The notes under the pieces: model-generated
Database searches by the model: none
The model's input: only the letters and a program-made list of their open reading frames with translations
What the model was told of the DNA's origin: nothing
Made by a program: the position numbers and the translations under genes
Source of the DNA: an uncultured beta proteobacterium
GTDB taxonomy: Bacteria > Pseudomonadota > Gammaproteobacteria > Burkholderiales > SG8-39
Length of the DNA stretch: 46,886 nucleotides
Direction: 5' to 3'
NCBI GenBank assembly: GCA_903928055.1
Contig: CAIYPG010000132.1
Coordinates: 1-46,886 of the forward strand
Part shown: positions 32,198 through 40,723 of the stretch, one piece after another
Numbering within the stretch: the stretch's first letter is position 1
How the letters are laid out: each line of letters opens with the position of its first letter

Positions 32198-33576
32198 GCC
32201 GGCCGCTCGACCCACTTCAGCGCGCGATAGCGGAGCACGCTGCACCCCTCGGTGCGCGTGTCGGCGGGCAGGCCGGCCTTCAGTTTCAACTGGGCGACAA
32301 ACTGTTCGGGCGTCGGCAGGCTTTTCCAGACCTGCGGCAGGAAGGTGCCGCGCCGCCCCTTGCATTCGAGGATGAGGCCATCGCGGCCCGGCTCAAGCTG
32401 CCTGAGCAGATCAGCATGGTCCTCAAAGGCCAGGCGCTTGGGCACTGACAACAATGAGACCTCGACCACGCAGCGGCGGAACTCATCCGCCGTGAGCGGC
32501 TTGAAACGCGGATCGGAAAACGCCGCGGCTCGCGCATTCGCCACCACATCCTCGCCCAGCGCACGGCCCGCCTGCAGCGTGCCGATGCAGCCGCGCAGCG
32601 CGCCATCCAGCGAGAGCGTGACGAAGGTGGCGCGGCGTTCACGCAACCACGACTCATCCGGAACCGTCGGTGAAGCATTGAGCTTCAGCGCAGCACCAAT
32701 GGATGCTCGTGCCAGCGCAAGCAGTGTGCGGCCATGCGCCTCGCCATAGGCCGGCGGCCCACTCTCAGGATCAAACACGAATGATGCGTAGCCCACGACG
32801 CGATCCCGCCCGCCGGCGGTGTCCCCGGAATTGCGGCAATTGAGCAGCCGCGGGACAAGGCCATGGGCGCGCGCCGCGATCAACAGGCCGGCGATGGGCG
32901 TGGCGCCGCAGGCCTGCTCGTGGTTGATGGCGCCGTCCCCGGCAAGGATGGCCTGGACAGTCGCCGCATCAATGGCCCGCGCTTCTTCGTAGCCATGGAA
33001 ATGCGACAGGTCGGAACTGACTACGATCAGCGTCTCGGGCCCGCCCCAGACACGCTCCAGTATCTTCGCCAGCGCCGCGCCACCGATCTGCCCCACCACC
33101 AGTGGCAGTACGGTGAATCCGCCCAGCACCTGCTGCAGGAACGGCAGTTGCACTTCAAGCGAGTGCTCCTGGGCATGCGTGGCCGGGAATTCGACGATGT
33201 CTGGCAATCCGCGCAGGGCGGCTACTGCCGCGGTATCAACGGGCACCGCCCCCAATGGCGTGGTGAAGGCGCCGGCGCCTGGAAGCGCCACGCCGCGCAC
33301 TGCCACGCGGTGGCACGGCCCAAGCAAAATCACCCGGGTGACGATGCCGCGCGCCGATCGCAGCAGGTCATAGGCCTCTGCGGCGACAGCGCCGGAATAG
33401 ATGTAGCCCGCGTGCGGCACGATCACGGCCTTGGGAAAACCCGGCACAGGATCGCGCTCGGCCGACTGTTCGAGATAGTCGCCAACCTCGCGCGCCAGGG
33501 CTGCCGGATCACGCGGATAGAATGCCCCGGCAACGGCCGCGGGGCGCACTGGCAATGCTGGGGTTTGGGTGCTCAT
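32194..33576 (-). CDS. amrB: AmmeMemoRadiSam system protein B-A fusion (MEMO1-like plus AMMECR1-like)
   Basis: This 460-residue protein joins two domains usually encoded apart. The N-terminal MEMO1-like domain (about 10-270) has the metal-site residues of the extradiol-dioxygenase-related fold: H55 in PHAGYIYSG, H134 and H138 in HAQEHSLEVQLPF, and H192 in SSDLSHFH. The C-terminal AMMECR1-like domain (about 280-460) has LRGCIGTLQAGRAL at 327-340, LLSVPKRL, and LPQVWKSLPTPEQFVAQLKLKAGL. The partner radical SAM gene overlaps by 4 nt. The system's activity is unknown; the fused form links the two accessory proteins with fixed 1:1 stoichiometry. Confidence 0.93.
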   Translation of the reverse strand: MSTQTPALPVRPAAVAGAFYPRDPAALAREVGDYLEQSAERDPVPGFPKAVIVPHAGYIYSGAVAAEAYDLLRSARGIVTRVILLGPCHRVAVRGVALPGAGAFTTPLGAVPVDTAAVAALRGLPDIVEFPATHAQEHSLEVQLPFLQQVLGGFTVLPLVVGQIGGAALAKILERVWGGPETLIVVSSDLSHFHGYEEARAIDAATVQAILAGDGAINHEQACGATPIAGLLIAARAHGLVPRLLNCRNSGDTAGGRDRVVGYASFVFDPESGPPAYGEAHGRTLLALARASIGAALKLNASPTVPDESWLRERRATFVTLSLDGALRGCIGTLQAGRALGEDVVANARAAAFSDPRFKPLTADEFRRCVVEVSLLSVPKRLAFEDHADLLRQLEPGRDGLILECKGRRGTFLPQVWKSLPTPEQFVAQLKLKAGLPADTRTEGCSVLRYRALKWVERPA

Positions 33577-33722
33577 GCACCAGCTCCGCAGGCACGCAAG
33601 CGCCCACCGCCGTTGATGGCGTCTGGGCTGCTCATCGCATGGATTCCGTCAGCATGGCGCAGCCCTTTCAGATGAAGGCGCCTGACAGCATTTTCAATGC
33701 CGCAATGGCATGACTGGCGGAA

Positions 33723-34358
33723 TCAGGACTGTACCGCCTTTTTGGCGGTCATCAGGAACACCGGATAGGGCCGGTCCTTGCCGTCGATTTTTTTCGTGAT
33801 TTCGAGGATGGTTTCGAAGCGGACATCAACAAACCCGGCCGCTTCAACCTGGCCTTTCAGTATCTGACGATCAAACCCGTGATGAACGATCTCTTCGGGC
33901 CCATGGAAGGAGCCGTCCTCCTTGTCCAGGTCGGCGATGCACAGCGTGCCGCCCGGCTGCAGCAGGTCATGGAGGCGATGCAACGCACCGTCCGTGTCGG
34001 GAATGTGATGCAGGGTCACCACCGAATAGGCAATGCCATAGCGCTCGGCCGGCAGTGGGTCGGTTGTCAGATCCAGCCGCATGGCACTCATGTGGCTCGC
34101 GCCGGCTGCGGAAATTTTCCGGCGCAGCACGTCGAGCATGCCATCCGAGGTGTCGGTCAACGTGATCTTCGCGTATGCGTCTTTCATCGCGAAACTGAGC
34201 AGGCCCGTGCCGCAACCGAACTCGAACGCCGTGGTGTCCGGTGAAGGCTTGACCGCCTTCAGGATGGCATCGGCAGTGAGCTGCGAGCGCCAGATTTTTT
34301 TCGGGTCCTCATCCCAGTCCTTGGCCCGCTCGTCAAACGAAGGTCGCGTTGCTTGCAT
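33723..34358 (-). CDS. Class I SAM-dependent methyltransferase
   Basis: This 211-residue cytosolic methyltransferase has motif I in EFGCGTGLLSFAM, an acidic TLTDTSDGM loop, VVTLHHIPDTDGAL as motif IV and LLQPGGTLCIADLDKEDGSFH as motif VI. The start at ATG 34358 is preceded by GGAGTACACCC. The pattern is close to Methyltransf_11 and UbiE/COQ5-like proteins of unknown substrate. It follows the VOC protein gene by 39 nt on the same strand. No signal peptide, in contrast to the exported relatives at 28348-28917 and 35234-35839. Confidence 0.88.
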   Translation of the reverse strand: MQATRPSFDERAKDWDEDPKKIWRSQLTADAILKAVKPSPDTTAFEFGCGTGLLSFAMKDAYAKITLTDTSDGMLDVLRRKISAAGASHMSAMRLDLTTDPLPAERYGIAYSVVTLHHIPDTDGALHRLHDLLQPGGTLCIADLDKEDGSFHGPEEIVHHGFDRQILKGQVEAAGFVDVRFETILEITKKIDGKDRPYPVFLMTAKKAVQS

Positions 34359-34397
34359 GGGTGTACTCCATTGGTGCACGTTGATGGGGTGCCGAAC

Positions 34398-35180
34398 TCA
34401 GTCCGCCAGGCGCCAGTTCACGCCGCACAGCCTGATGGTACTGCCAGTGACTTCCAGACCCGCCTGTTTTGCCCCGGCGAGGATGGCCGCCTTGTCGTTT
34501 GCCCGGATATGCAGCGCGGACATGGTTTCTCCACGGCCATCGACCGGCGGCACGAAATGATACTTCGCGTTGTCGACTTCCACACGCAGCCCCGCCGCAT
34601 CCTCCAGTACTGGCCTGCGCAGCACCCGTCCCCAGCTTTCGGCCAGGCGCCGCGGATCGTCGGACTGCGTCTCCACGCCAATGATGGCGGCGACGCGTTC
34701 AGTATGCACGTACTTTTTCCACTCCTTGCCGGCGGCATGCCAGCCGCCCCAGAGTTCGTCACCGTGCTCGTCGTGGCCGATCGACATGATCGTGCCGCCC
34801 ACGTCCTTGGGATGGAGTTGCGTGCCCTGGTAGCCCGGATAATCGAGCTTGTTGGCAATGCGCACACCGATGGCCGCGACATGTTCGCGAAAGGCGTTCA
34901 CGTCGTCCTGGTCCATGATGACCATGTACCCGCCGTTGCCGCCGATGCGCTGCATGTAGCGCCCACCGGCAGTTTCGTCCGCCGCCTTGCCCGGCAGGGG
35001 CGCGACGACCTCCACAAAGGTCGGCCCGAACGGCATCAGCGCGTTGTGCAGCCCGTACTTGTTCACGTTGGGGTCACGATGACACACCGTGACACCGAAC
35101 GTGGCGCACAGCTGATCCACGACCGGTTCCAGATCAGCAGCAACCAGGCAGATCTGGCGAAGACGAAGATATCCGGCCAT
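34398..35180 (-). CDS. Two-domain VOC/glyoxalase-like protein
   Basis: This 260-residue protein contains two VOC (glyoxalase/dioxygenase) units. The first is RLRQICLVAADLEPVVDQL, with NVNKYGLHNALMPFG and TFVEVVAPL. The second, from about residue 155, has the weaker VETQSDDPRRLAESWG and LRVEVDNAKYHFV. Typical metal ligands in this superfamily are His and Glu at the first and last strand; I cannot assign a full set. Family members include dioxygenases, epimerases and resistance proteins, so function is open. It lies between exported and cytosolic methyltransferase-fold genes on the same strand. Confidence 0.82.
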   Translation of the reverse strand: MAGYLRLRQICLVAADLEPVVDQLCATFGVTVCHRDPNVNKYGLHNALMPFGPTFVEVVAPLPGKAADETAGGRYMQRIGGNGGYMVIMDQDDVNAFREHVAAIGVRIANKLDYPGYQGTQLHPKDVGGTIMSIGHDEHGDELWGGWHAAGKEWKKYVHTERVAAIIGVETQSDDPRRLAESWGRVLRRPVLEDAAGLRVEVDNAKYHFVPPVDGRGETMSALHIRANDKAAILAGAKQAGLEVTGSTIRLCGVNWRLAD

Positions 35181-35233
35181 GCACCCTCCTCCTGTGACCC
35201 GTTCGATGGTGGGTTCGGAATGCCCGGGAAAGA

Positions 35234-35839
35234 CTACTTCCCCGGTACGGTGTAAAGATACAGCACGGTGCGCGTTGTGCCGCTGATGTCCAGCTTCTCC
35301 TGGAAATCGAAGGTCAGCACCTTGTCGTACTTCATGCCCTCCAGCGCGTAGTCATGCGACACGATGCGCGTGCCCGGTTTCAGGTCCTTCAACAATTTGG
35401 GCACCAGCTTGCCCATGATGCTGGGCAGCAGATAAACCGTGACAATCGTCGCCCTCGACAACAAACCTGTCTGAAAGATGTCGTCCACCACGAATTCCAC
35501 CCGGTCGGACACACCTTCCTTGGCAGCATTTGCCGTGGCGAGTTCCACCAGCGGCGCCTGAATATCAATGCCCAGGCCGCTTGCGCCATAGCGCTTGGCT
35601 GCTTCGATCACCAGGCGCCCGTCGCCGGAGCCGATGTCGATCAGATAGTCGGTTTTCTTGATGCTGCCGAGCTTGAGCAGCTCATCGACGATCGGCCAGG
35701 GCGTGGGTACATAGGGCCCGGCTGTGCCCTGCGCGAAGCAGGCGGCCGATGCAAATAGCGCAAGAATGCCCACCAGCCGCGCAAGCAGCGAAGGCATTGA
35801 AAAAGTGGGACTGACCGGAGAAAAATCGCGAACGCTCAT
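35234..35839 (-). CDS. Class I SAM-methyltransferase-fold protein with Sec-type leader
   Basis: This 201-residue protein starts at ATG 35839 after GGCGGCATACCC; a second ATG (35797, MPSLLARL) would make a shorter, cleaner signal peptide. The leader LLARLVGILALFASAACFA is hydrophobic and ends before QG. The mature domain has DIGSGDGR at 68-75, GIDIQAPLV, VDDIFQTG and VTVYLLPSIMGKLVPKL. It parallels the Tat-type protein at 28348-28917 (both have YxPTPxPxVDxxL before the SAM motif, and VVTLYLL or VTVYLL). Both seem exported, although SAM chemistry is cytosolic. The pncC gene ends 26 nt upstream. Confidence 0.82.
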   Translation of the reverse strand: MSVRDFSPVSPTFSMPSLLARLVGILALFASAACFAQGTAGPYVPTPWPIVDELLKLGSIKKTDYLIDIGSGDGRLVIEAAKRYGASGLGIDIQAPLVELATANAAKEGVSDRVEFVVDDIFQTGLLSRATIVTVYLLPSIMGKLVPKLLKDLKPGTRIVSHDYALEGMKYDKVLTFDFQEKLDISGTTRTVLYLYTVPGK

Positions 35840-35865
35840 GGGTATGCCGCCTCTGACAAGTTGAT

Positions 35866-36375
35866 TCAATGTTCCAGGCGCTGCAGCACACCCTGCAGCG
35901 CGAATATCACCGATTGCCGGCGCACCACCTCGCGATCGCCGGCGAAAAGCATCCTGGCACTGCCCGCCCCGCTGGGGTCGCCCTTCACGGCCCAGCCAAA
36001 GCATACCGTCCCCACGGGATTCTTCTCCGTACCGCCGCCCGGACCGGCCACACCGGTGATCGACAGGGCAATCTGCGCATGACTGTTCGCCAGTGTACCG
36101 GCCGCCATGGCGCGTGCAGTCTCTTCGCTCACTGCGCCGAAGTCGCGCAGCGTTGCCGCTGGAACACGCAGCAGTTCCTGCTTGGCAGCATTCGAGTAGG
36201 TGATGAAGCCGCGTTCGTAATAATCCGAACTGCCGGCAATCGCGGTCAACGCCTGCCCGACCCAGCCCCCGGTGCAGGATTCCGCCGTGGCAATCATCAG
36301 ACCCTTTGCCTTGAGGCGCGCGCCAACCTGCACGGCCAGTATGTCAAGTGCGCCCTCATCTGCAGATACGGTCAT
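35866..36375 (-). CDS. pncC: Nicotinamide-nucleotide amidohydrolase PncC (CinA C-terminal domain)
   Basis: This 169-residue cytosolic enzyme deamidates nicotinamide mononucleotide to nicotinate mononucleotide in the pyridine nucleotide cycle. The core motif TAESCTGGWVGQALTAIAGSS holds the candidate Ser33 nucleophile, and GFITYSNAAKQELL and the SITGVAGPGGGTEKNPVG loop complete the CinA-C family pattern. It consists of this domain alone, without the N-terminal MoaB/CinA part. Its ATG overlaps the pgpA stop by 4 nt. Confidence 0.94.
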   Translation of the reverse strand: MTVSADEGALDILAVQVGARLKAKGLMIATAESCTGGWVGQALTAIAGSSDYYERGFITYSNAAKQELLRVPAATLRDFGAVSEETARAMAAGTLANSHAQIALSITGVAGPGGGTEKNPVGTVCFGWAVKGDPSGAGSARMLFAGDREVVRRQSVIFALQGVLQRLEH

Positions 36376-36857
36376 AGGAAAAGCCTCTTGAATATCGCCA
36401 GAAACAGCAGGGTATAAAACGCTGCGAGCAGGTCGTCAAACATGACGCCGAAGCCGCCCTTGATGGTCTGGTCGAAATGGCGGATCGGCGGGGGTTTGAG
36501 CACGTCGAAAATGCGGAACAGGAAGAACGCCGCCACCCACCAGCCCGTCTCCGCCGGAATGACCAGCAGAATGAGCATCATCGCGACGACCTCGTCCCAC
36601 ACCATGCCGCTGTGATCGGCGATGCCCATGGCCCGGCCGGTGCGTTCGCAGGCCCATACCCCTAGCAGGAAGAAGGCGGCAATGATGCCGAACATTTCGT
36701 AGGCACTGACCCACTTCGCCAGCACGTAGTACAGCGGATACGCCAGCAGCGTGCCCACGGTGCCCGGCGCAACGGGTGCCAGCCCGGTGCCGAATCCCAG
36801 CGCGATGCAGTGCGCCGGATCGGACAACATGAAACGCATGGTGGGACGGATCATCAT
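36372..36857 (-). CDS. pgpA: Phosphatidylglycerophosphatase A
   Basis: This 161-residue inner-membrane enzyme dephosphorylates phosphatidylglycerophosphate to phosphatidylglycerol. Family features are GFGTGLAPVAPGTVGTLLA near the N-terminus, the acidic VWDEVVAMMLIL helix, and FDVLKPPPIRHFDQTIKGGFGVMFDDLLAA, which holds the active-site acids. Four or five membrane helices are visible. It lies between thiL (47 nt upstream) and pncC (overlapping by 4 nt), a common proteobacterial order. Confidence 0.95.
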   Translation of the reverse strand: MMIRPTMRFMLSDPAHCIALGFGTGLAPVAPGTVGTLLAYPLYYVLAKWVSAYEMFGIIAAFFLLGVWACERTGRAMGIADHSGMVWDEVVAMMLILLVIPAETGWWVAAFFLFRIFDVLKPPPIRHFDQTIKGGFGVMFDDLLAAFYTLLFLAIFKRLFL

Positions 36858-36904
36858 GATTCGGATTCCGGTGAAAACATTGCGTCGCGCTGCATCATCC
36901 TGCT

Positions 36905-37864
36905 TCAGGAGAAATGATCGAAGCCGTGTCGTGCCACCGGCACCTCGGCACCCGAGGCATCGCGCACCACGACCGCCGGTTCGCCCGGCATGACGGTGCC
37001 GATTGCGGTCAGCGCGAGCCCAAGTTCCGCCGACAGGGCCGCGATCTCCGCGTGATGATGCGGCGGCGCGGTGAACACCAGTTCGTAGTCATCACCGCCG
37101 GCAAGCAGGCAGTCCCGGACAAGTTTCGCATCGCCGCACGCGGCCAGCGCCGCCGCAACGGGCAGATGGTCAATGCGCACTTCAGCCGCCACACCCGAAG
37201 CCTGCAGGATATGCATGAGGTCCGCAAGAAGGCCGTCAGACACGTCAATGGCGCTGCGCGCGATGCCACGCAGCCGTCCACCGAGTTCGAGGCGCGGCTG
37301 CGGCGTGTCGAGGCGTGCCACGCATTGCACCAGATGTTCGCCATTCAGGCGGGCACGACCCTGAACATGCGCAAGGCCCAGGGCCGCCTCACCAGTGGCG
37401 CCCGACAGCCAGATGTCGTCGCCAGCCAGCGCACCGTCGCGGCGCAAGGCGAGTTCCGGCGGCACTTCGCCCAGAACCGTGACCGTGATAGCCAGCGGAC
37501 CGCGCGTCGTGTCGCCGCCGACCAGGTCCACGCCATGTAAATCAGCCAGCGCAAAGAATCCCTTGGCAAACGAGGCGACCCAGGCTTCGTTCGCTTCGGG
37601 CAGCGCGATGGCGAGCAGAGCCCAGCGTGCATCGGCACCCATGGCGGCCAGGTCGGAAAGGTTCACGGCCAGTGCCTTGTGACCCAGCTTGGCGGGATCG
37701 GTGCCGGGAAGGAAATGCCGTCCTTCGAGCAGCATGTCGGTGGACACGGCCAGGCTCATGCCAGTGCGCGGCTGCAGCAGCGCACCGTCGTCGCCGACGC
37801 CGAGCAGCGCCGAGGGCGCGCTGCGCGAGAAGTACCGGCCGATCAGGTCAAACTCGGAGGCCAT
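36905..37864 (-). CDS. thiL: Thiamine-monophosphate kinase
   Basis: This 319-residue enzyme phosphorylates thiamine monophosphate to thiamine diphosphate. ATP and metal sites are in SALLGVGDDGALL near the start, TDMLLEGRHFLPG, LVGGDTTRGPL with the metal-binding Asp, and AIDVSDGLLADL in the second domain. GDDYELVFTAP is the family-typical C-terminal element. nusB lies 54 nt upstream, pgpA 47 nt downstream; this nusB-thiL-pgpA order is standard in proteobacteria. Confidence 0.96.
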   Translation of the reverse strand: MASEFDLIGRYFSRSAPSALLGVGDDGALLQPRTGMSLAVSTDMLLEGRHFLPGTDPAKLGHKALAVNLSDLAAMGADARWALLAIALPEANEAWVASFAKGFFALADLHGVDLVGGDTTRGPLAITVTVLGEVPPELALRRDGALAGDDIWLSGATGEAALGLAHVQGRARLNGEHLVQCVARLDTPQPRLELGGRLRGIARSAIDVSDGLLADLMHILQASGVAAEVRIDHLPVAAALAACGDAKLVRDCLLAGGDDYELVFTAPPHHHAEIAALSAELGLALTAIGTVMPGEPAVVVRDASGAEVPVARHGFDHFS

Positions 37865-37918
37865 GACACGATCTCATCTACTAGGCAAGCGGCCGCTATC
37901 GAACGCGCTGCCGACGGG

Positions 37919-38353
37919 CTATTTCTGCGCCGCGACATCATGGGGACGCAACGACTTGGCCAGCTTGTCCAGCACACCGTTCACATACTTGTGGCCATCG
38001 GTACCGCCGAAGCTCTTGGCAAGTTCAACCGCCTCGTTGATCACGACGCGGTAGGGCACCTCCGGAAAATTCATCAGCTCGAACACCGCCAGCAGCAGAA
38101 TGGCATGCTCCACCGGGGACAATTCCGAAACCGGACGGTCGATTGCCGGCTGCATTGCCGCGTCGAGTTCCGTGGCCTGCCTGATGGCGCCGTCCAGCAA
38201 CTGCGTGAAAAAGGACTGATCCGCGCGCGCCATGCCCTGTGCGTCGGCAAACTGCGCAGCAATGGCGCCAGCATCGCTGCGTGACACCAGCCAGGCATAC
38301 AGTCCCTGCAGCGCGAATTCGCGCGAGCGCCGCCGTGCCGACTTGGTCGTCAC
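37919..38353 (-). CDS. nusB: Transcription antitermination factor NusB
   Basis: This 144-residue all-helical RNA-binding protein joins NusE (S10) on boxA to reduce termination in rRNA transcription. Family features are [19 protein letters not shown] at the N-terminus, [18 protein letters not shown], and [32 protein letters not shown] at the C-terminus. Start overlaps the ribH stop by 4 nt (ATGA), so the two are coupled. Confidence 0.96.
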   Translation of the reverse strand: MTTKSARRRSREFALQGLYAWLVSRSDAGAIAAQFADAQGMARADQSFFTQLLDGAIRQATELDAAMQPAIDRPVSELSPVEHAILLLAVFELMNFPEVPYRVVINEAVELAKSFGGTDGHKYVNGVLDKLAKSLRPHDVAAQK

Positions 38354-38826
38354 GATGCGGACTTCGTCATGGGCTTGGATACGGCGGCGCTGAGATTGGC
38401 CATTTCAATGGCCGCGTCCGCGCACTCGCCCCCTTTCACCGAAGAGCGCACGTCAGCCTGCTCGTCGTTCTCCGTGGTGAGGATGCCGTTGGCGATGGGC
38501 ACGCCGGTATCGAGTTGCACCTGCATGATGCCGGCGGCGGATTCGTTGGAGACGATCTCGAAATGGTAAGTCTCGCCGCGGATCACTGCGCCGAGGGCGA
38601 CCAGTGCATGGAAACGCCCGCTGGCCGCAAGTTTCTGCAGCGCCAGCGGAACCTCCAGGGCGCCCGGCACCGATGCGACGGTAATGTCGCCCTCGGCCAC
38701 GCCGAGTTCCACCAGCCGTGCGCGGCAGGCTGCGAGCATGGCAGTTCCGACGCGCTCATTGAAGCGCGCCCGGACAATGGCAACGCGCAGGCCGCGTCCG
38801 GAAAGATTGGGGATGATTTCAGGCAT
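38350..38826 (-). CDS. ribH: 6,7-dimethyl-8-ribityllumazine synthase
   Basis: This 158-residue enzyme condenses 5-amino-6-ribitylamino-uracil with dihydroxybutanone phosphate, the penultimate step of riboflavin synthesis. Typical parts are [27 protein letters not shown], and [23 protein letters not shown] with the active-site His. It lies between ribBA (37 nt upstream) and nusB (4-nt overlap). Confidence 0.96.
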   Translation of the reverse strand: MPEIIPNLSGRGLRVAIVRARFNERVGTAMLAACRARLVELGVAEGDITVASVPGALEVPLALQKLAASGRFHALVALGAVIRGETYHFEIVSNESAAGIMQVQLDTGVPIANGILTTENDEQADVRSSVKGGECADAAIEMANLSAAVSKPMTKSAS

Positions 38827-38863
38827 GTTCCGCTTCTATGTTCTGTGTCTGGCTGGATTGAAT

Positions 38864-40000
38864 TCAGGTCTTCTTCGCGGCGCTCTTGCCTGCGGCCTTC
38901 GCGCCTGGCGACTTCTCGTAGCCGACCACTTCGAGCGCCCAGCCGGCCATGCTGTGCATCTTGAGCGGTGCGGCCAGCAGGCGCATGCGCCCCACCTTGA
39001 GATCGCGCAGGATCTGCGCGCCGATGCCGTGGTTGAAGAGATCGGTGATGCGGGCGGGCGGCTTGGCCCGCGGCGTCTCCGCCACATTCTCCAGCAGCTG
39101 CGTGGTGCTCTCGGTGCAGTTGAGCAGCACGATGACGCCCTTGCCTTCAGCCGCGATGCGCGCCATGGCATCGTTCACGCCCCAGGCGTGGCCGTTGTCG
39201 CCGGCATCCAGGAGGTCAACGATGGACAGGGGCTTGTGTATGCGCACCAGCGTGTCGCTCGCAGGCGTGATGTCGCCGCGGACCAGCGCGATGTGCGTTT
39301 CGGCAGAAAGCTTTTCCAGGTAGGCCACCAGGCGGAACGGGCCATGGTTGGTCTGTATGGTCCGCTCGGCCACGCGCCGCACCAGTGTCTCGGTCTGGCT
39401 GCGCATGTGAATCAGGTCGGCGATGGCGCCGATCTTCAGCCCGTGCGCCTTGGCAAAGATGGTGAGGTCGGGAAGGCGCGCCATGGTGCCGTCTTCCTTG
39501 AGGATTTCACAGATCACCGACGCAGGCTCAAGTCCTGCCAGCGACGCCAGGTCGCAGCCGGCCTCGGTATGGCCAGCACGCACCAGCACGCCACCCGCCT
39601 GTGCCATCAGGGGGAAGATGTGTCCGGGCTGGATGATGTCTTCGGGCCGCGCCTTGGGCGCGACCGCCGCCTGCACCGTGCGCGAGCGATCCTGCGCCGA
39701 GATGCCGGTGGTGACGCCGGTGGCCGCCTCGATCGACATCGTGAAATTGGTGCCCATGGGCGAACGGTTGTCGCGCACCATCAGCGGCAGGTTGAGCTGC
39801 TGGCAGCGTGCCTCGGTGAGCGTCAGGCAGATCAGGCCGCGGCCATGCCGCGCCATGAAATTGATCGCCTCGGGCGTGACGAATTGGGCCGCAATGACGA
39901 GGTCTCCCTCGTTTTCTCGGTCCTCCTCATCGACCAGCACCACCATGCGGCCGGCCTTGATTTCTTCGATGATTTCGGTGATCGGGCTGATGACGCTCAT
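38864..40000 (-). CDS. ribBA: 3,4-dihydroxy-2-butanone-4-phosphate synthase with degenerate GTP cyclohydrolase II-like domain
   Basis: This 378-residue protein has an intact N-terminal RibB domain (about 1-200): DEEDRENEGD at 24-33 holds the metal-binding Glu and Asp, RGLICLTLTEARC follows, and the HTEAGCDLASLAG loop is near 150. It makes the four-carbon precursor of riboflavin. The C-terminal half (from about 205) has the GTP cyclohydrolase II fold but lacks its zinc-binding Cys cluster; at that place one reads VRIHKPLSIVDLLDAG. It is therefore unlikely to be a GTP cyclohydrolase II, and a separate RibA must exist elsewhere. The ATG at 40000 has AAGGATGACATC before it. A Lys- and Ala-rich tail ends the protein. 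Confidence 0.92.
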   Translation of the reverse strand: MSVISPITEIIEEIKAGRMVVLVDEEDRENEGDLVIAAQFVTPEAINFMARHGRGLICLTLTEARCQQLNLPLMVRDNRSPMGTNFTMSIEAATGVTTGISAQDRSRTVQAAVAPKARPEDIIQPGHIFPLMAQAGGVLVRAGHTEAGCDLASLAGLEPASVICEILKEDGTMARLPDLTIFAKAHGLKIGAIADLIHMRSQTETLVRRVAERTIQTNHGPFRLVAYLEKLSAETHIALVRGDITPASDTLVRIHKPLSIVDLLDAGDNGHAWGVNDAMARIAAEGKGVIVLLNCTESTTQLLENVAETPRAKPPARITDLFNHGIGAQILRDLKVGRMRLLAAPLKMHSMAGWALEVVGYEKSPGAKAAGKSAAKKT

Positions 40001-40114
40001 GATGTCATCCTTAAAGAACGGCGCACGGGGCCACAATGTGACCAAGGAAGGTGATTTTAACAGGCTGGGCCGCCGTATACCGTCATTGCAGCAGCGCGGC
40101 GGCGCAGTAAAAAC

Positions 40115-40141
40115 AAAGGGCGCTCCAGGGAGCGCCCTTTT
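40115..40141 (-). terminator. Intrinsic terminator downstream of rplS
   Basis: AAAGGGCGCTC (40115-40125) pairs with GAGCGCCCTTT (40130-40140) over a 4-nt loop. On the minus strand the stem is followed by TTTGTTTTT, so it ends the rpsP-rimM-trmD-rplS transcript before ribBA. Confidence 0.85.
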
Positions 40142-40176
40142 GGCAGACCATCCGGCGGATTGCGCCGCCTGCAGCC

Positions 40177-40572
40177 TTACTCGGCAGCCGGTGCGGCAAC
40201 CGCTGCCGGCGTTTCGCGCGCCACGATTTTTTCGCGGATACGCGCCGATTTGCCCGAACGACCGCGCATGTAGTAAAGCTTGGCGCGGCGCACTGCACCC
40301 TTGCGCTTCACTTCAATGCTGGCGATCAGCGGCGAGTAGGTCTGGAACGTACGCTCCACGCCTTCACCCGACGAAATCTTGCGCACGGTGAACGAGGAGT
40401 TCAGACCGCGGTTCTTCTTTGCAATGACCACGCCTTCGTAGGCCTGGGCACGCTTGCGCTCGCCTTCGACCACGGAAACGCTGACGATCACGGTATCGCC
40501 GGGGGCGAAGACCGGAATCTTCTTGCCCAAGCGGGCAATTTCTTCCTGTTCCAGCTTTTCGATCAAGTTCAT
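40177..40572 (-). CDS. rplS: 50S ribosomal protein L19
   Basis: This 131-residue ribosomal protein sits at the 30S-50S interface. It begins [28 protein letters not shown] and contains [21 protein letters not shown], both typical of L19. A longer open frame to 40632 has no ribosomal sequence, so ATG 40572 is the start. The tail ([14 protein letters not shown]) is an Ala-rich extension. It is the last gene of the rpsP operon, followed by a terminator. Confidence 0.97.
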   Translation of the reverse strand: MNLIEKLEQEEIARLGKKIPVFAPGDTVIVSVSVVEGERKRAQAYEGVVIAKKNRGLNSSFTVRKISSGEGVERTFQTYSPLIASIEVKRKGAVRRAKLYYMRGRSGKSARIREKIVARETPAAVAAPAAE

Positions 40573-40681
40573 TTTGATACTCCTGAATCTGACATCATAT
40601 TTATTGCAGCTGCTGTCCGCCTTGCATTTCACCGCCGGCCTGCTGCCCGCTTTGTTTCAGCATCTGTTTTTATTCACTGCT

Positions 40682-40723
40682 TTTGTTCAACCGCCTTTGT
40701 TCAACCGCCTTTGTTCAACCACT
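40682..40723. repeat. Three tandem 14-nt repeats at the trmD stop
   Basis: TTTGTTCAACCGCC is repeated perfectly at 40682-40695 and 40696-40709, then imperfectly at 40710-40723 (ending in ACT). The right copy includes the trmD stop (40715-40717). Looser TTTGTTTCA and TTTTTATTCA copies extend toward rplS. It is probably a small slippage expansion in the trmD-rplS gap. Confidence 0.7.

Noticed and set aside
38684..40054. 456-codon plus-strand open frame opposite ribBA and ribH
   Set aside because: It is antisense to two conserved riboflavin genes and has no motif of its own.
40001..40114. FMN riboswitch upstream of ribBA
   Set aside because: The leader lacks the conserved RFN-element words, so no riboswitch is claimed.
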